Assembly: GCF_013407935.1 (NCBI RefSeq)
Contig: NZ_JACBZU010000001.1
Coordinates: 868,001 to 932,000, forward strand
Direction of reading: 5' to 3'
DNA length: 64,000 nt
Source of the DNA: Allomuricauda sp. ARW1Y1
Lineage (GTDB): Bacteria; Bacteroidota; Bacteroidia; Flavobacteriales; Flavobacteriaceae
The position numbers were made by a program, and so were the translations under genes. The stretch's first letter is position 1. Every line of letters starts with the position of its first letter. Below are positions 1 to 8,080 of the stretch, in pieces. Under the pieces are notes generated by a model. That model did not search any database and had not been told where the DNA came from. It was given only the letters and a program-made list of their open reading frames with translations.

Positions 1-77
1 TGGAAACCATCGGTTGGACCTTGGATTACTCCGCTTTGGAACTGCCCGTCACCGAACAACAATCTTTAGAACCCTAA
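1..77 (+). CDS. C-terminal end of an upstream gene (partial)
   Basis: The frame that starts at base 3 stays open to a TAA at 75-77 and reads as a plausible protein tail ending in EQQSLEP. The next start codon (base 80) follows two bases after the stop, as expected inside an operon. Only about 24 residues are visible, so the product cannot be named. Confidence 0.45.
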   Translation, partial: ETIGWTLDYSALELPVTEQQSLEP

Positions 78-79
78 TT

Positions 80-481
80 ATGAAAACCAAAATGTTTACC
101 CTACTTCTGGTAGGAATGATATCCATTATGAGCAACGCACAAGAATCCGATAAAACCACGTTTGACCACACTTTTGCGCACGTGGTCTATTTTTGGTTCA
201 AGAATCCCGATAGTCAAGCCGCCCGGGATACCTTCGAGGCATCGTTGACCAAGTTTTTGAACAATTCCCAATATGCGAAGACCAAATTTATTGGCAGACC
301 GCCAAAGGCGATCCGTGATGTAGTGGATGATTCGTTTACCTACTCGTTGATTCTTTCATTTGAATCTGCCGAAGACCAAGCTGCCTATCAAGAGGAACCA
401 CCGCACAAGGTGTTCATTGAGGAGTGCCAAGATCTTTGGGAAAAAGTGATCGTATACGACTCCCAGGGCATACCACAATGA
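80..481 (+). CDS. Exported Dabb-domain (stress-responsive A/B barrel) protein
   Basis: A 133-residue protein. The ATG at 80 gives a normal start: a Lys-rich N-terminus, a hydrophobic stretch and a small-residue site (about residues 1-20, ending SNAQ) form a likely signal peptide. The alternative frame start at base 14 would place a non-signal-like extension in front and overlap the tail of the previous gene. The mature part has the Dabb signature: HVVYFWFK near the N-terminus, a central VVDDSFTYSLILSFES stretch and a C-terminal HKVFIEEC segment. Dabb proteins are small dimeric alpha-beta barrels, mostly of unknown substrate. The stop overlaps the next start (ATGA), which implies translational coupling. 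The family call is good; the function is open. Confidence 0.75.
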   Translation: MKTKMFTLLLVGMISIMSNAQESDKTTFDHTFAHVVYFWFKNPDSQAARDTFEASLTKFLNNSQYAKTKFIGRPPKAIRDVVDDSFTYSLILSFESAEDQAAYQEEPPHKVFIEECQDLWEKVIVYDSQGIPQ

Positions 482-837
482 ATGTAGAAGAACTTCGCGA
501 ACTGTGTATCTCCAAAAAGGGAGTAACGGAGGAATTTCCCTTTGACGAAAGTACTTTGGTGTTTAAAGTGATGGGCAAAATGTTTGCGCTCGTGGCTTTG
601 GAGCGGCTGCCACCCCAGTGCAATCTGAAGTGCGACCCCGAAAGGTCCGAGGAACTTCGCGAGACTTATGACGGCTCTATTGTGCCGGGCTATCACATGA
701 GCAAAAAGCATTGGAACACTTTGTTTTTGGAACAACTCCCACCACAATTGATCAAGGATCTGGTCAACCACTCCTATGAGCTGGTCGTATCGGGATTGAC
801 CAAAAAGCTTCAACAAGAGCTTCACAATTTAGACTGA
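478..837 (+). CDS. MmcQ/YjbR family DNA-binding-like protein
   Basis: A 119-residue protein that starts at the ATG overlapping the previous stop (478-481). It has the usual MmcQ/YjbR features: an N-terminal helix with ELRELCISKKG, EEFPFDES, a KMFALV strand, CNLKCDPERSEELR and a late HWNTLFL segment, then a helical end. The length is typical of the family. Proteins of this fold (CyaY-like) are thought to bind DNA, but no defined role is established. It is probably co-transcribed with the Dabb gene and the MutS-like gene that follows six bases after its stop. Confidence 0.8.
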   Translation: MNVEELRELCISKKGVTEEFPFDESTLVFKVMGKMFALVALERLPPQCNLKCDPERSEELRETYDGSIVPGYHMSKKHWNTLFLEQLPPQLIKDLVNHSYELVVSGLTKKLQQELHNLD

Positions 838-843
838 TTGGGG

Positions 844-2613
844 ATGCAGAATTTAAAAGATTTTTACACGTCGCGGCGGAAGCAACACCAGCAAGAACTT
901 CAACAGGTAAAAAAGCAATTGGGCCTATTGGCCACTTTGCGATTATGCGTTTTTGTGGGTATGGGCCTTGGGGTGTATTTGCTTTGGGGAAATGTTTTCA
1001 TTTTTGTGATGTTGCCTTTGGGCATAGCGCTCTTTTTGTATTTGGTGACCCGTTTTAGCAATGTAAAGCGGCACAAGGAATACCTGGAACGTCTTATAGC
1101 CATCAATAACACTGAATTGGATATTTTGGACCGCAAGTTTCATCACTTGCCGGACGGGAAGACCTTTTTACAGCTCGACCATCCCTATGCGCAAGATCTT
1201 GACCTATTTGGCAGGGGTTCCTTTTTTCAGTACGCTAACCGAACTGTTTTGGTGCAGGGCACGGCAGTATTTTCCCATCTATTATTGGACGGTCATCCAA
1301 AGGACTTGATCAAAAAGCAGGAGGCCATCAAAGAGTTGGCGCAATTGCCCGAGTGGCGACAACACTTCTCCGCTTTGGCAGGCGAGACCCGACCCAAAAT
1401 CTCTCCCGATGTGGTTTCTGATTGGATGAAAAACCACCAACCTTTTATGCCCAAATGGGCAGGATTCGTGCCTCCAGTTTTTGTGCTGCTTTCCATTTTG
1501 GTGATTGCTTTGGCCGTTTTGGGCAAAGTGCCCGAAAGTTTGGTACTGTTCTGGTACCTTTTGGGTGTTGGCATGGTGGGTCGCTTTGCGAAGCGGATTT
1601 TGGGGTTCACGGCAAAGGCATCCGAGGCACAGGATACCATCCAGCAGCATCAACGGTTGATTTCCGAACTGGAAGACCGGTCATTTAAGTCAGAATTGCT
1701 AAAAGAACTTCAGCAAAGACTGGAAGTAAAGGGAGAACGGACGTCCAACATCTTAAAGCGTTTTTCGCAAAAGGTGACCATGCTGGAACAACAATTCAAC
1801 CTGATCATCTCCATGTTTGCCCAAGGTCTTGGTATGTACAGTATCTATTATGCCTTTCAAGTGGAATCGTGGATAACAAAGTACGGCCACGAAGTGGAAG
1901 GTTGGTTTGCCGCCATTGCCCAGTTCGATGCCTACATCACCTTGGGTACCTATGCCTTTAACCATCCCGACCACACTTACCCGATTTTGGTGGAGAGAGA
2001 AACGGTTTTGAGCGGAAAACAGGTCGGTCATCCATTGGTGGACCCCAAAAAGAACGTTCTCAACGACTTTGACATCGGGAAGGGACGCTTTTGCATTGTA
2101 ACCGGAGCCAATATGGCCGGAAAAAGTACTTTTTTACGTGCTGTAGGCCTACAGATTGTGATGGCCAACATGGGCTTGCCCGTTAAAGGGAAAGAAGTAA
2201 GGTACCATCCAGTTCGTTTGCTCACTAGTATGCGCTCGGCGGATTCGCTGGCCGATGAGACTTCTTATTTTTATGCCGAGCTCAAACGTCTAAAATATAT
2301 TGTGGAAGAACTGGAGAAGGACAACTGCTTTGTGATTTTAGACGAAATCCTAAAGGGCACCAATAGTGTCGATAAGGCCGAAGGTTCCAAAAAGTTTGTG
2401 GAGCGCTTGGTGCGAAACGGGTCCACAGGGATGGTAGCCACCCATGATTTGAGTCTGTGCACCTTGGCCAACGACCTTCCAGAGGTGGAAAACCGCTATT
2501 TTGATGCTCAGATCGTAAACGGGGAACTGTTTTTTGATTATCAGTTCAAGGAAGGGGTTTGCCAAAACATGAACGCTTCCTTCTTGCTCAAAAATATGGG
2601 AATTGTGGATTAA
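844..2613 (+). CDS. Membrane-anchored MutS-family ATPase
   Basis: A protein of about 589 residues. I chose the ATG at 844 over an in-frame TTG at 838 that abuts the previous stop. The N-terminus is coiled and basic, followed by two hydrophobic segments (roughly residues 28-70) and another hydrophobic pair near 205-240. The C-terminal third is a MutS-type ABC ATPase: Walker A GANMAGKST at about 421-429, a STM-like region with SADSLADETSYF, and Walker B FVILDE with Asp500/Glu501 followed by KGTN. The mismatch-recognition domain of true MutS is absent, so a role in mismatch repair should not be assumed. Such MutS-related membrane proteins are common in Bacteroidetes and uncharacterised. Its 3' end overlaps the convergent DUF4407 gene by four bases. 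Confidence 0.8.
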   Translation: MQNLKDFYTSRRKQHQQELQQVKKQLGLLATLRLCVFVGMGLGVYLLWGNVFIFVMLPLGIALFLYLVTRFSNVKRHKEYLERLIAINNTELDILDRKFHHLPDGKTFLQLDHPYAQDLDLFGRGSFFQYANRTVLVQGTAVFSHLLLDGHPKDLIKKQEAIKELAQLPEWRQHFSALAGETRPKISPDVVSDWMKNHQPFMPKWAGFVPPVFVLLSILVIALAVLGKVPESLVLFWYLLGVGMVGRFAKRILGFTAKASEAQDTIQQHQRLISELEDRSFKSELLKELQQRLEVKGERTSNILKRFSQKVTMLEQQFNLIISMFAQGLGMYSIYYAFQVESWITKYGHEVEGWFAAIAQFDAYITLGTYAFNHPDHTYPILVERETVLSGKQVGHPLVDPKKNVLNDFDIGKGRFCIVTGANMAGKSTFLRAVGLQIVMANMGLPVKGKEVRYHPVRLLTSMRSADSLADETSYFYAELKRLKYIVEELEKDNCFVILDEILKGTNSVDKAEGSKKFVERLVRNGSTGMVATHDLSLCTLANDLPEVENRYFDAQIVNGELFFDYQFKEGVCQNMNASFLLKNMGIVD

Positions 2614-3710
2614 AGCCCCTTCACCTGCACATTATGAAAGCTATCGGCCTGGAGACGCAACAGTTCCTCTGCCTTTTGCTTCTTGTAGTGGTACAGCTCT
2701 TCCTCATTTTTGATATCGGCATAGATTTGCTGGTTGATTTCCCCATCGGTGGACAACAATAGTTTACGCTGTTCCACTTTTTGGGTCACCCAGGTAGCGA
2801 CGACACTTTCTTGTTCTTCAAACTTGTAATCGTACTCGCCTTTGGGCGCCAATAACTTGGCAATGATAGGCGCGGTTTCAATGGCCAAAAACAATAAAAA
2901 AATGAAAAAGGATGGAAACCAGGGCAATTTCCCAAGTGCATTGATACGCGCCATCAAACCATCAAACCCATCGATAATGGGTTGTGAATTGGCAACTGCG
3001 GTATCGTAATCGGTTTGCAGGGCCGCAATTTGGGCCTCAATGTTTTCAATTTTTTCACCGTTGGTCGTCTTCAAGGAATTGAGTTCAGCAAGGGCAGCGT
3101 CGTGCTTTTCCCGCTTTTCCTTATACACTGGGCCTTTTCCCAACAGACCCGTTCCAGCAGTGCCTTCGGCTTCGGAAATATAGGTATCGTAGAGTGCATT
3201 GGTCTCTGCTTCTTTGGTCGCAATTTCATTTTTGAGGTTGGCAATATCCTGATTCAGGCTTTCAATTTTAGGAGTGTACTGCAAGGCCAATTGTTCCTTG
3301 TTGTTCAAAGTCATGGCATTCTTCTCTTCCAATAAAACCTGATTGATTTCCTTTTCAAAAATCTTCATTTCCAACGGTTTGGAAATCACCACTGCAATAA
3401 TCAAGGCCAGCACAATCCGAGGAGCTGCTTGAAGCAATTCTCCCTTAAAATTGTCCTGTTTTTTAATAGTTGAAACAATATATCGGTCTAAATTGAAAAT
3501 GAGCAAGCCCCAAATTAACCCAAAGAAAATGGAAGTATATACATTGTCAAAAACCGTGTAAAGGGCGTAGCCTGAGGCAATAAAAGCCATAACGGCCGTA
3601 AAGAATACGGTGGCACCTATGCCTGCGTACTTGTTGCGTTCCCCGTTGGAACAAGAGTCTAAAATGTGGGTATCCGCTCCGGAGCAGAAAATGAAAAAGC
3701 GTTGTAACAT
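2610..3710 (-). CDS. DUF4407 membrane protein
   Basis: A 366-residue protein. It begins MLQRFFIFCSGAD and has hydrophobic segments near residues 30-50, 57-75 and 98-115. A long charged alpha-helical region (about 125-250; INQVLLEEKN, then Glu/Lys/Ala-rich) probably forms a coiled coil. A fourth hydrophobic segment (FFIFLLFLAIETAPIIAKLL) lies near 270-290, followed by a soluble helical tail. This order of three membrane helices, coiled coil and one membrane helix fits DUF4407. The function of the family is unknown. It stands alone on the reverse strand with a terminator-like hairpin upstream that belongs to the M56 gene. Confidence 0.8.
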   Translation of the reverse strand: MLQRFFIFCSGADTHILDSCSNGERNKYAGIGATVFFTAVMAFIASGYALYTVFDNVYTSIFFGLIWGLLIFNLDRYIVSTIKKQDNFKGELLQAAPRIVLALIIAVVISKPLEMKIFEKEINQVLLEEKNAMTLNNKEQLALQYTPKIESLNQDIANLKNEIATKEAETNALYDTYISEAEGTAGTGLLGKGPVYKEKREKHDAALAELNSLKTTNGEKIENIEAQIAALQTDYDTAVANSQPIIDGFDGLMARINALGKLPWFPSFFIFLLFLAIETAPIIAKLLAPKGEYDYKFEEQESVVATWVTQKVEQRKLLLSTDGEINQQIYADIKNEEELYHYKKQKAEELLRLQADSFHNVQVKGL

Positions 3711-3769
3711 ATCGTGTTCTCTTTGATTGATAGGGTATTAGAACGTGATTTTGGGTAATTTGTTACATT

Positions 3770-3793
3770 AAAAGCCCCTAAATAGGGGCTTTT
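3770..3793 (-). terminator. Rho-independent terminator after the BlaI-M56 operon
   Basis: An 11-base perfect stem (AAAAGCCCCTA / TAGGGGCTTTT) with a two-base centre. It lies 37 bases beyond the stop of the M56 gene in its direction of transcription, and the stem ends in a T-run on that strand. Confidence 0.75.
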
Positions 3794-3829
3794 AACAGTT
3801 TTTATGTCGTGAGCTTAGTTATCGATGAC

Positions 3830-5545
3830 TTAGGGTTCTGTGGATAGGTTTACAACAGGGTTGGCTCCATCGGCGTCCATGGTAAGCATGGATATAAATT
3901 GTTTTTTTTGAACCACTTCAAGGGCTTTTTTACTGGATATCTTTTTTCCGTTCAAGGTAAAGCTTGCCCCTTTGGCAACCATTTTCTTCACGTGCTCAAT
4001 GGGTTTTGGTGGTGCTGGAGGAGCAGGAGGCATTGTTGGTGCCGGGGTTTCGGTCGCTTTTATGCTTTTAGGTGGCGCAGGAGGCGTTGGAGGAGTAGTA
4101 GCATCCGGCGCTGGTGGTGGCGGTGGGAAATTCGGGAAAGGTTCCGCATCCGCTCGTTGTTTTTTGGACATTTTGGTATAGATTTCCTTTAACCGCATCA
4201 CTTCCTTCTTTTGGATCACCATGTGGTCACGGTCCATGTCATTGTATTTTTTGGCCAGAGCATTGTATTCCTTCATTTCTTCTCGCGTAGCACTTTGTTG
4301 CGTTTGCAATCCATGGTCTACCACCGTCATTTTTTTGGTATTCAACAGGCTCGTTGTTGAGGTCACCGGAACATGTTCTTTGAATTGGGCCTTGTCCGTA
4401 ACCACCTCTTCCGCAGCGATTTCAATGGCGGTAATGCCCGTTGTTTTAATTGCTTTGGATAACTCCAATAACAAATCGTAATGTACAGGCTGAAGCGAAT
4501 TGATTTCAACCTTCGTTTCTTGGGCATTGTGGTTTTGCAGATAGTCTTGGAGCAGGGTTTTTGGAACTTCATTTAAATGGACAGTTCTATTTCCCAAGCC
4601 TACCATGCCGTTTTCAAGAAGGTTTACTGTGATGATTTGCTCAAAGGTCCCTCCTTTTTCAATTTGACGATGTTCACTGAACCCGAATAACAATAGGGCC
4701 GTAAGTGGCAGAAGCAAAAAGCTTCGCAGTACAAATGATTTTTTTGATGTGTTTGTTTTCATGACTGTAAAACGTTTTTTGATTGATGAATAATTAATGG
4801 CATTTGCGATGCCGACCGACTGATGATGTTCAATGCCCTTGGATAAGTACGAAAGGATTGTTTTTTGATAGTGTGATTGGTCACGTGTCTTATGGATCAC
4901 CGCTTGGTCAGCCAAAAACTCATGGTTCAGCTTAATGGATGATTTAAAAAAGTAAATCAGGGGATTGAACCAAAAGATGACTTGGGCGATTTCAACAAGA
5001 AGAATGTCCCAACTATGTCGCTGACGGGCGTGTGTCTCTTCGTGCAGCAATACTTCTTCTGGAATATTTTTGGCTTCGAATTGGTGTTGGTTCAAAAAAA
5101 TGAAGTTCAAAAATGTATGCGGTGGAAGGGATTGATTCAAAAGCACCTTGGTCACAAAATTTTCCTTGAACTTAGGGTTCTTTTTGATACGTAAACGTAT
5201 TTGAAACAGGTTTGCAATAAAGCGAAGTCCAAATCCAATAACTCCTAATCCATAAACAAGCCATAACAAAAGTTGCCAATCAAAAACTGAAGACTGAGGA
5301 ATGGGCTGTGCCTTAAAACTATCAGAAATGGGGTCCGTGATTGGAGAAATTGCATTGGTTGCGGGTTCAACCGCATTAATATATTCGATAAATACCAAAT
5401 TGGGAATTATAAAGGAAGTGATGAGCGCCCCCAACAAAAAGAACCGTTTAAATTGGTGTACGCTTTCCTTTTCCAGCAATACTTTGTAGAAAATCAGAAA
5501 AACGGTCAGGCAGGCCGTAGATTTTAAGATAAAGGTAAGCATCAT
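3830..5545 (-). CDS. M56 (BlaR1/MecR1-like) membrane metallopeptidase
   Basis: A 571-residue protein. The N-terminal half has hydrophobic segments near 1-22, 35-52 and 92-115, then the zinc protease motif H168-E-E-T-H172 and the downstream Glu209 (LNHEFLADQAV), as in BlaR1-type sensors. A further hydrophobic segment follows at about 265-285 (SFVLRSFLLLPLTALLLFGF). The C-terminal half is periplasmic-looking and not a penicillin-binding domain, so beta-lactam sensing is not implied. It includes a striking Pro/Ala-rich stretch (about residues 480-530). The start codon overlaps the stop of the BlaI-type repressor gene by one base. By family knowledge the protease would inactivate the repressor in response to an envelope signal. 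The signal is unknown. Confidence 0.85.
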   Translation of the reverse strand: MMLTFILKSTACLTVFLIFYKVLLEKESVHQFKRFFLLGALITSFIIPNLVFIEYINAVEPATNAISPITDPISDSFKAQPIPQSSVFDWQLLLWLVYGLGVIGFGLRFIANLFQIRLRIKKNPKFKENFVTKVLLNQSLPPHTFLNFIFLNQHQFEAKNIPEEVLLHEETHARQRHSWDILLVEIAQVIFWFNPLIYFFKSSIKLNHEFLADQAVIHKTRDQSHYQKTILSYLSKGIEHHQSVGIANAINYSSIKKRFTVMKTNTSKKSFVLRSFLLLPLTALLLFGFSEHRQIEKGGTFEQIITVNLLENGMVGLGNRTVHLNEVPKTLLQDYLQNHNAQETKVEINSLQPVHYDLLLELSKAIKTTGITAIEIAAEEVVTDKAQFKEHVPVTSTTSLLNTKKMTVVDHGLQTQQSATREEMKEYNALAKKYNDMDRDHMVIQKKEVMRLKEIYTKMSKKQRADAEPFPNFPPPPPAPDATTPPTPPAPPKSIKATETPAPTMPPAPPAPPKPIEHVKKMVAKGASFTLNGKKISSKKALEVVQKKQFISMLTMDADGANPVVNLSTEP

Positions 5546-5910
5546 TACTTCTTTTTGATTTCGTTGTCTATCAATTTTTTTAACTCCTCCAATTCTTCCT
5601 TGCTCAGATTGGTCTCTTGGGCGAAGAATGATGCAAATTGAGTGGCGCTATCATTAAAAAAGTTTTTGATGAGTCCGTTCACTTGCTTCGAAAAATAGTC
5701 TTTCTTCTTCACCAACGGGTAATATTCCCTGCTTCTACCAATACTGTTATAGGCAATAAAACCTTTGTCCGATATGCGCTTAAGAAGAGTGGCCACCGTT
5801 GTGGTCGCAGGTTTGGGCTCGGGGTAGGCGTCCAATATATCCTTCATGTAGGCCTTTTTAAGTTTCCAAACAATGTTCATTAGCTCTTCTTCGGATTTTG
5901 ACAGCTGCAT
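5545..5910 (-). CDS. BlaI/MecI/CopY-family transcriptional repressor
   Basis: A 121-residue protein. The start at 5910 (MQLSKSEEELMNIVW) is chosen because it opens the winged-helix domain. An upstream in-frame start at 5952 would run through the operator dyads. The winged helix (about residues 5-75) includes TTTVATLLKRISDKGFI, typical of BlaI/PenI. The C-terminal helical part (ETNLSKEELEELKKLI) is the usual dimerisation region. It is coupled to the downstream M56 gene. Two dyads immediately upstream suggest autorepression of the pair. Confidence 0.9.
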   Translation of the reverse strand: MQLSKSEEELMNIVWKLKKAYMKDILDAYPEPKPATTTVATLLKRISDKGFIAYNSIGRSREYYPLVKKKDYFSKQVNGLIKNFFNDSATQFASFFAQETNLSKEELEELKKLIDNEIKKK

Positions 5911-5930
5911 TTTGGTCTTTTTATCATTCG

Positions 5931-5975
5931 TTGTTCTACAAACATAGAACAAAAATTAATATTCTACAAATGTAG
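5931..5975. promoter_or_regulatory. Two candidate BlaI-type operators
   Basis: Dyad 1 at 5931-5952 is TTGTTCTA-CAAACA-TAGAACAA with perfect 8-base arms. Dyad 2 at 5964-5975 is CTACA-AA-TGTAG, which contains the TACA-N2-TGTA core known for BlaI/MecI operators. Their centres are 28 bases apart, close to three helical turns. They lie just upstream of the repressor gene and also upstream of the divergent flavoprotein gene (start 6071). Repressor binding is inferred. Confidence 0.65.
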
Positions 5976-6070
5976 AGTTTATTTTGTTCGGTTTTGATGC
6001 TGTTATGTGCCTTAAGTTACTGACCAAGAGAGATTAGGGTGGTACATTTATAGTGTTAAATCAAGCAATC

Positions 6071-7273
6071 ATGAAAACCACAGTAGTCATTGGCGGAAAT
6101 TTTGCAGGAATGACCGCCGCATTGGAAATCAAAAGAAAAGGGAAAAAGGACCATAAGGTCTTGGTCATCGACAAATCGCCGTTGTTCCTGTTTGTTCCCT
6201 CGTTGATCTGGGTACCGTTTGGAAGACGGGAAATCAAAGATATTTCATTTAGAAAGGATACTATACTTGAAAAGAAAGGGGTTGATTTTGTGCAAGCCGA
6301 AGCACTACACGTAGACCCTGAGGCCCAAGTGGTGCACACCAGCAAAGGCGATTTTGCCTATGATCATTTGGTGATTGCCACTGGCCCCAAAGTAAAGTAC
6401 GATGTTGCTCCTGGAGTTCAAGAACACGCACACTATATTGGCACGCCCAACGGCGCCATGAAAACAAGACAAGCGTTGGAGGAATTCAAGAAAAACCCCG
6501 GCCCCATTGTTATTGGTGCCACCCAAAATGCGGGTTGTATGGGAGCTGCCTATGAGTTTTTGTTCAATGTGGAAAAATGGTTGAGGGAACAAAAAATCAG
6601 AAAAAAGGTAGACCTGTATTGGATTACTCCTGAAACTTTCTTGGGTCACTTTGGTATTGATGGCATCACCGGAGGTGAGACCATGCTCAAATCCTTCATG
6701 AAAATGTTCCACATTCATTACAGAACAGAAGTAGGGGTGAAGGAGGTTACCGAAGACAGTGTGATATTAACTTCGGATGAGGTATTGCCCAGCAAGTTCA
6801 CCATGTTGATGCCCCCATTTGTTGGTGTCGACTTTGTGGTCAATTCCCCAAAATTGGAAGCAACGGCTGCAGGATATCTCCCCGTAGGCGATGATTACCG
6901 ACACTTGAAATATCCAAATATCTGGTCCGCAGGAATCGCTGTGGATGTAAAATTGCCCTTTAAACCCGGAAAGGTACCCTTTTCTGGTCCCAAAACCGGT
7001 TATCCATCCGATGAAACCGGTAAAATCGTGGCCGAGAACATCATCAGGGTCACTAAAGGCAAGGATAAGTTGAAGAAGAAAGCATGGGGTAAAATCCCGG
7101 GTATATGTGTGATGGATGCCGGTAAAAAGGAAGTAATCATTATCAGTGATCACTTGTTCAAGCCACGGAACTTTGCTATCATGATTCCCAACATATTTTA
7201 TGACTTCAATAAGGTGTTGTTCGAGAAATATTTCCTTTGGAAAACCAAACATGGATATTCGCAATTACCTTAA
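6071..7273 (+). CDS. Sulfide:quinone reductase-like FAD/NAD(P) oxidoreductase
   Basis: A 400-residue flavoprotein. The ATG at 6071 is preferred to a GTG at 6053 because MKTTVVIGGNFAGMTAALE begins directly with the FAD-binding Rossmann motif (GGNFAGM). A second dinucleotide segment (VIATGPKVKYD) lies near 100-110, and C-terminal conserved elements include YPNIWSAGIAVDV (about 280), where the flavin is closed off. One Cys (NAGCMGAAYEF, near residue 157) is in the position of a redox cysteine of the SQR family, but I do not see the full three-cysteine set of classical SQR. It could oxidise sulfide, or be a related membrane-associated NADH/quinone flavoprotein. No other sulfur gene is adjacent. 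Confidence 0.75.
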   Translation: MKTTVVIGGNFAGMTAALEIKRKGKKDHKVLVIDKSPLFLFVPSLIWVPFGRREIKDISFRKDTILEKKGVDFVQAEALHVDPEAQVVHTSKGDFAYDHLVIATGPKVKYDVAPGVQEHAHYIGTPNGAMKTRQALEEFKKNPGPIVIGATQNAGCMGAAYEFLFNVEKWLREQKIRKKVDLYWITPETFLGHFGIDGITGGETMLKSFMKMFHIHYRTEVGVKEVTEDSVILTSDEVLPSKFTMLMPPFVGVDFVVNSPKLEATAAGYLPVGDDYRHLKYPNIWSAGIAVDVKLPFKPGKVPFSGPKTGYPSDETGKIVAENIIRVTKGKDKLKKKAWGKIPGICVMDAGKKEVIIISDHLFKPRNFAIMIPNIFYDFNKVLFEKYFLWKTKHGYSQLP

Positions 7274-7297
7274 AAAAGTAGACATACAATAAGCCTA

Positions 7298-7428
7298 GAG
7301 GCCTTCTAAAAAGTGGTACTATTTGAACTTTGTCAGGTTGAGCGCAGTCGAAACCCATTCATTATTAATGCGTCTTAAGTTCTCGACTGCGCTCGAACTG
7401 ACAGGTAAACAGCTTTTTAGACGGCCTC
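7298..7428. repeat. Long imperfect inverted repeat (flavobacterial intergenic repeat)
   Basis: The outer arms are 16 bases with one mismatch (GAGGCCTTCTAAAAAG at 7298-7313 and CTTTTTAGACGGCCTC at 7413-7428). The inner arms carry the dispersed motif GAGCGCAGTCGA in both orientations, flanked by TGTCAGG and CTGACA. The whole could fold into a hairpin of about 130 bases between two same-strand genes. The core resembles pieces at 50.8 and 51.4 kb, which marks it as a repeat family. It may also stop transcription. Confidence 0.7.
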
Positions 7429-7501
7429 TTGTACTAGTGGACGTTCAAAAACACTTCCACAGAAAAGTGATAAGTTTGCAGCCATTATAAAAATAACGGC
7501 C

Positions 7502-8080
7502 ATGACGGTTTTGGAACAATTACAGGAGCGAAGCGGGAATACCTGCGAATTATGTGGGTCAACAGAAAAATTAATGATGTATGAAGTTCCTCCGGTATCC
7601 ACGGGTGGCGTGGATGGGAGTCTTTTGGCCTGTAATACTTGTCTTCACCAAATAGACAACCCCGATGGTGTGGATCCCAATCATTGGCGTTGCCTTAACG
7701 ATAGCATGTGGAGCGAACACGACGCCGTAAAAGTGGTTGCATGGCGCATGCTGAACCGTTTAAAGTCTGAAGGTTGGCCCCAAGACCTTTTGGGAATGAT
7801 GTATTTGGATGATGCAACCTTGGAATGGGCCAAAGCTACTGGTGACGGACAGGATGAAAGCGAGAAAGTGGTCCACAGGGACGTGAATGGCAACATCCTT
7901 GAAAATGGGGACAGTGTTGTGTTGGTAAAGGACCTAAAAGTAAAAGGTTCCAGCATGGTCGCAAAACAGGGAACCGCCGTAAGACGGATTTCCCTGGATC
8001 ACGAAAATGCCGAATATATTGAAGGCAAAGTAGATGGTCAGCACATTGTGCTTGTGACCAAATACGTAAAAAAGATCTAG
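7502..8080 (+). CDS. PhnA-like zinc-ribbon protein
   Basis: A 192-residue protein. The N-terminus has a zinc ribbon with CELC (about residues 15-18) and CNTC (about 44-47). The C-terminus is the PhnA-type SH3-like fold (RDVNGNILENGDSVVLVKDLKVKGSS, then KQGTAVRRI). E. coli PhnA-type proteins (YjdM) carry these domains but have no confirmed phosphonate role, and no phosphonate genes are nearby. Its stop overlaps the convergent M20 peptidase stop by four bases. Confidence 0.85.
   Translation: MTVLEQLQERSGNTCELCGSTEKLMMYEVPPVSTGGVDGSLLACNTCLHQIDNPDGVDPNHWRCLNDSMWSEHDAVKVVAWRMLNRLKSEGWPQDLLGMMYLDDATLEWAKATGDGQDESEKVVHRDVNGNILENGDSVVLVKDLKVKGSSMVAKQGTAVRRISLDHENAEYIEGKVDGQHIVLVTKYVKKI

Noticed and set aside
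3899..4192. Arg/Trp- and Gly/Val-rich forward frames inside the M56 gene
   Set aside because: They are antisense shadows of the Pro/Ala-rich coding stretch.
6008..6050. Possible FNR-type site before the SQR-like gene
   Set aside because: TACATTTA is at the right spacing from TGCC-TTAA-GTTA, but the dyad has two mismatches in the eight informative positions, so I do not count it.
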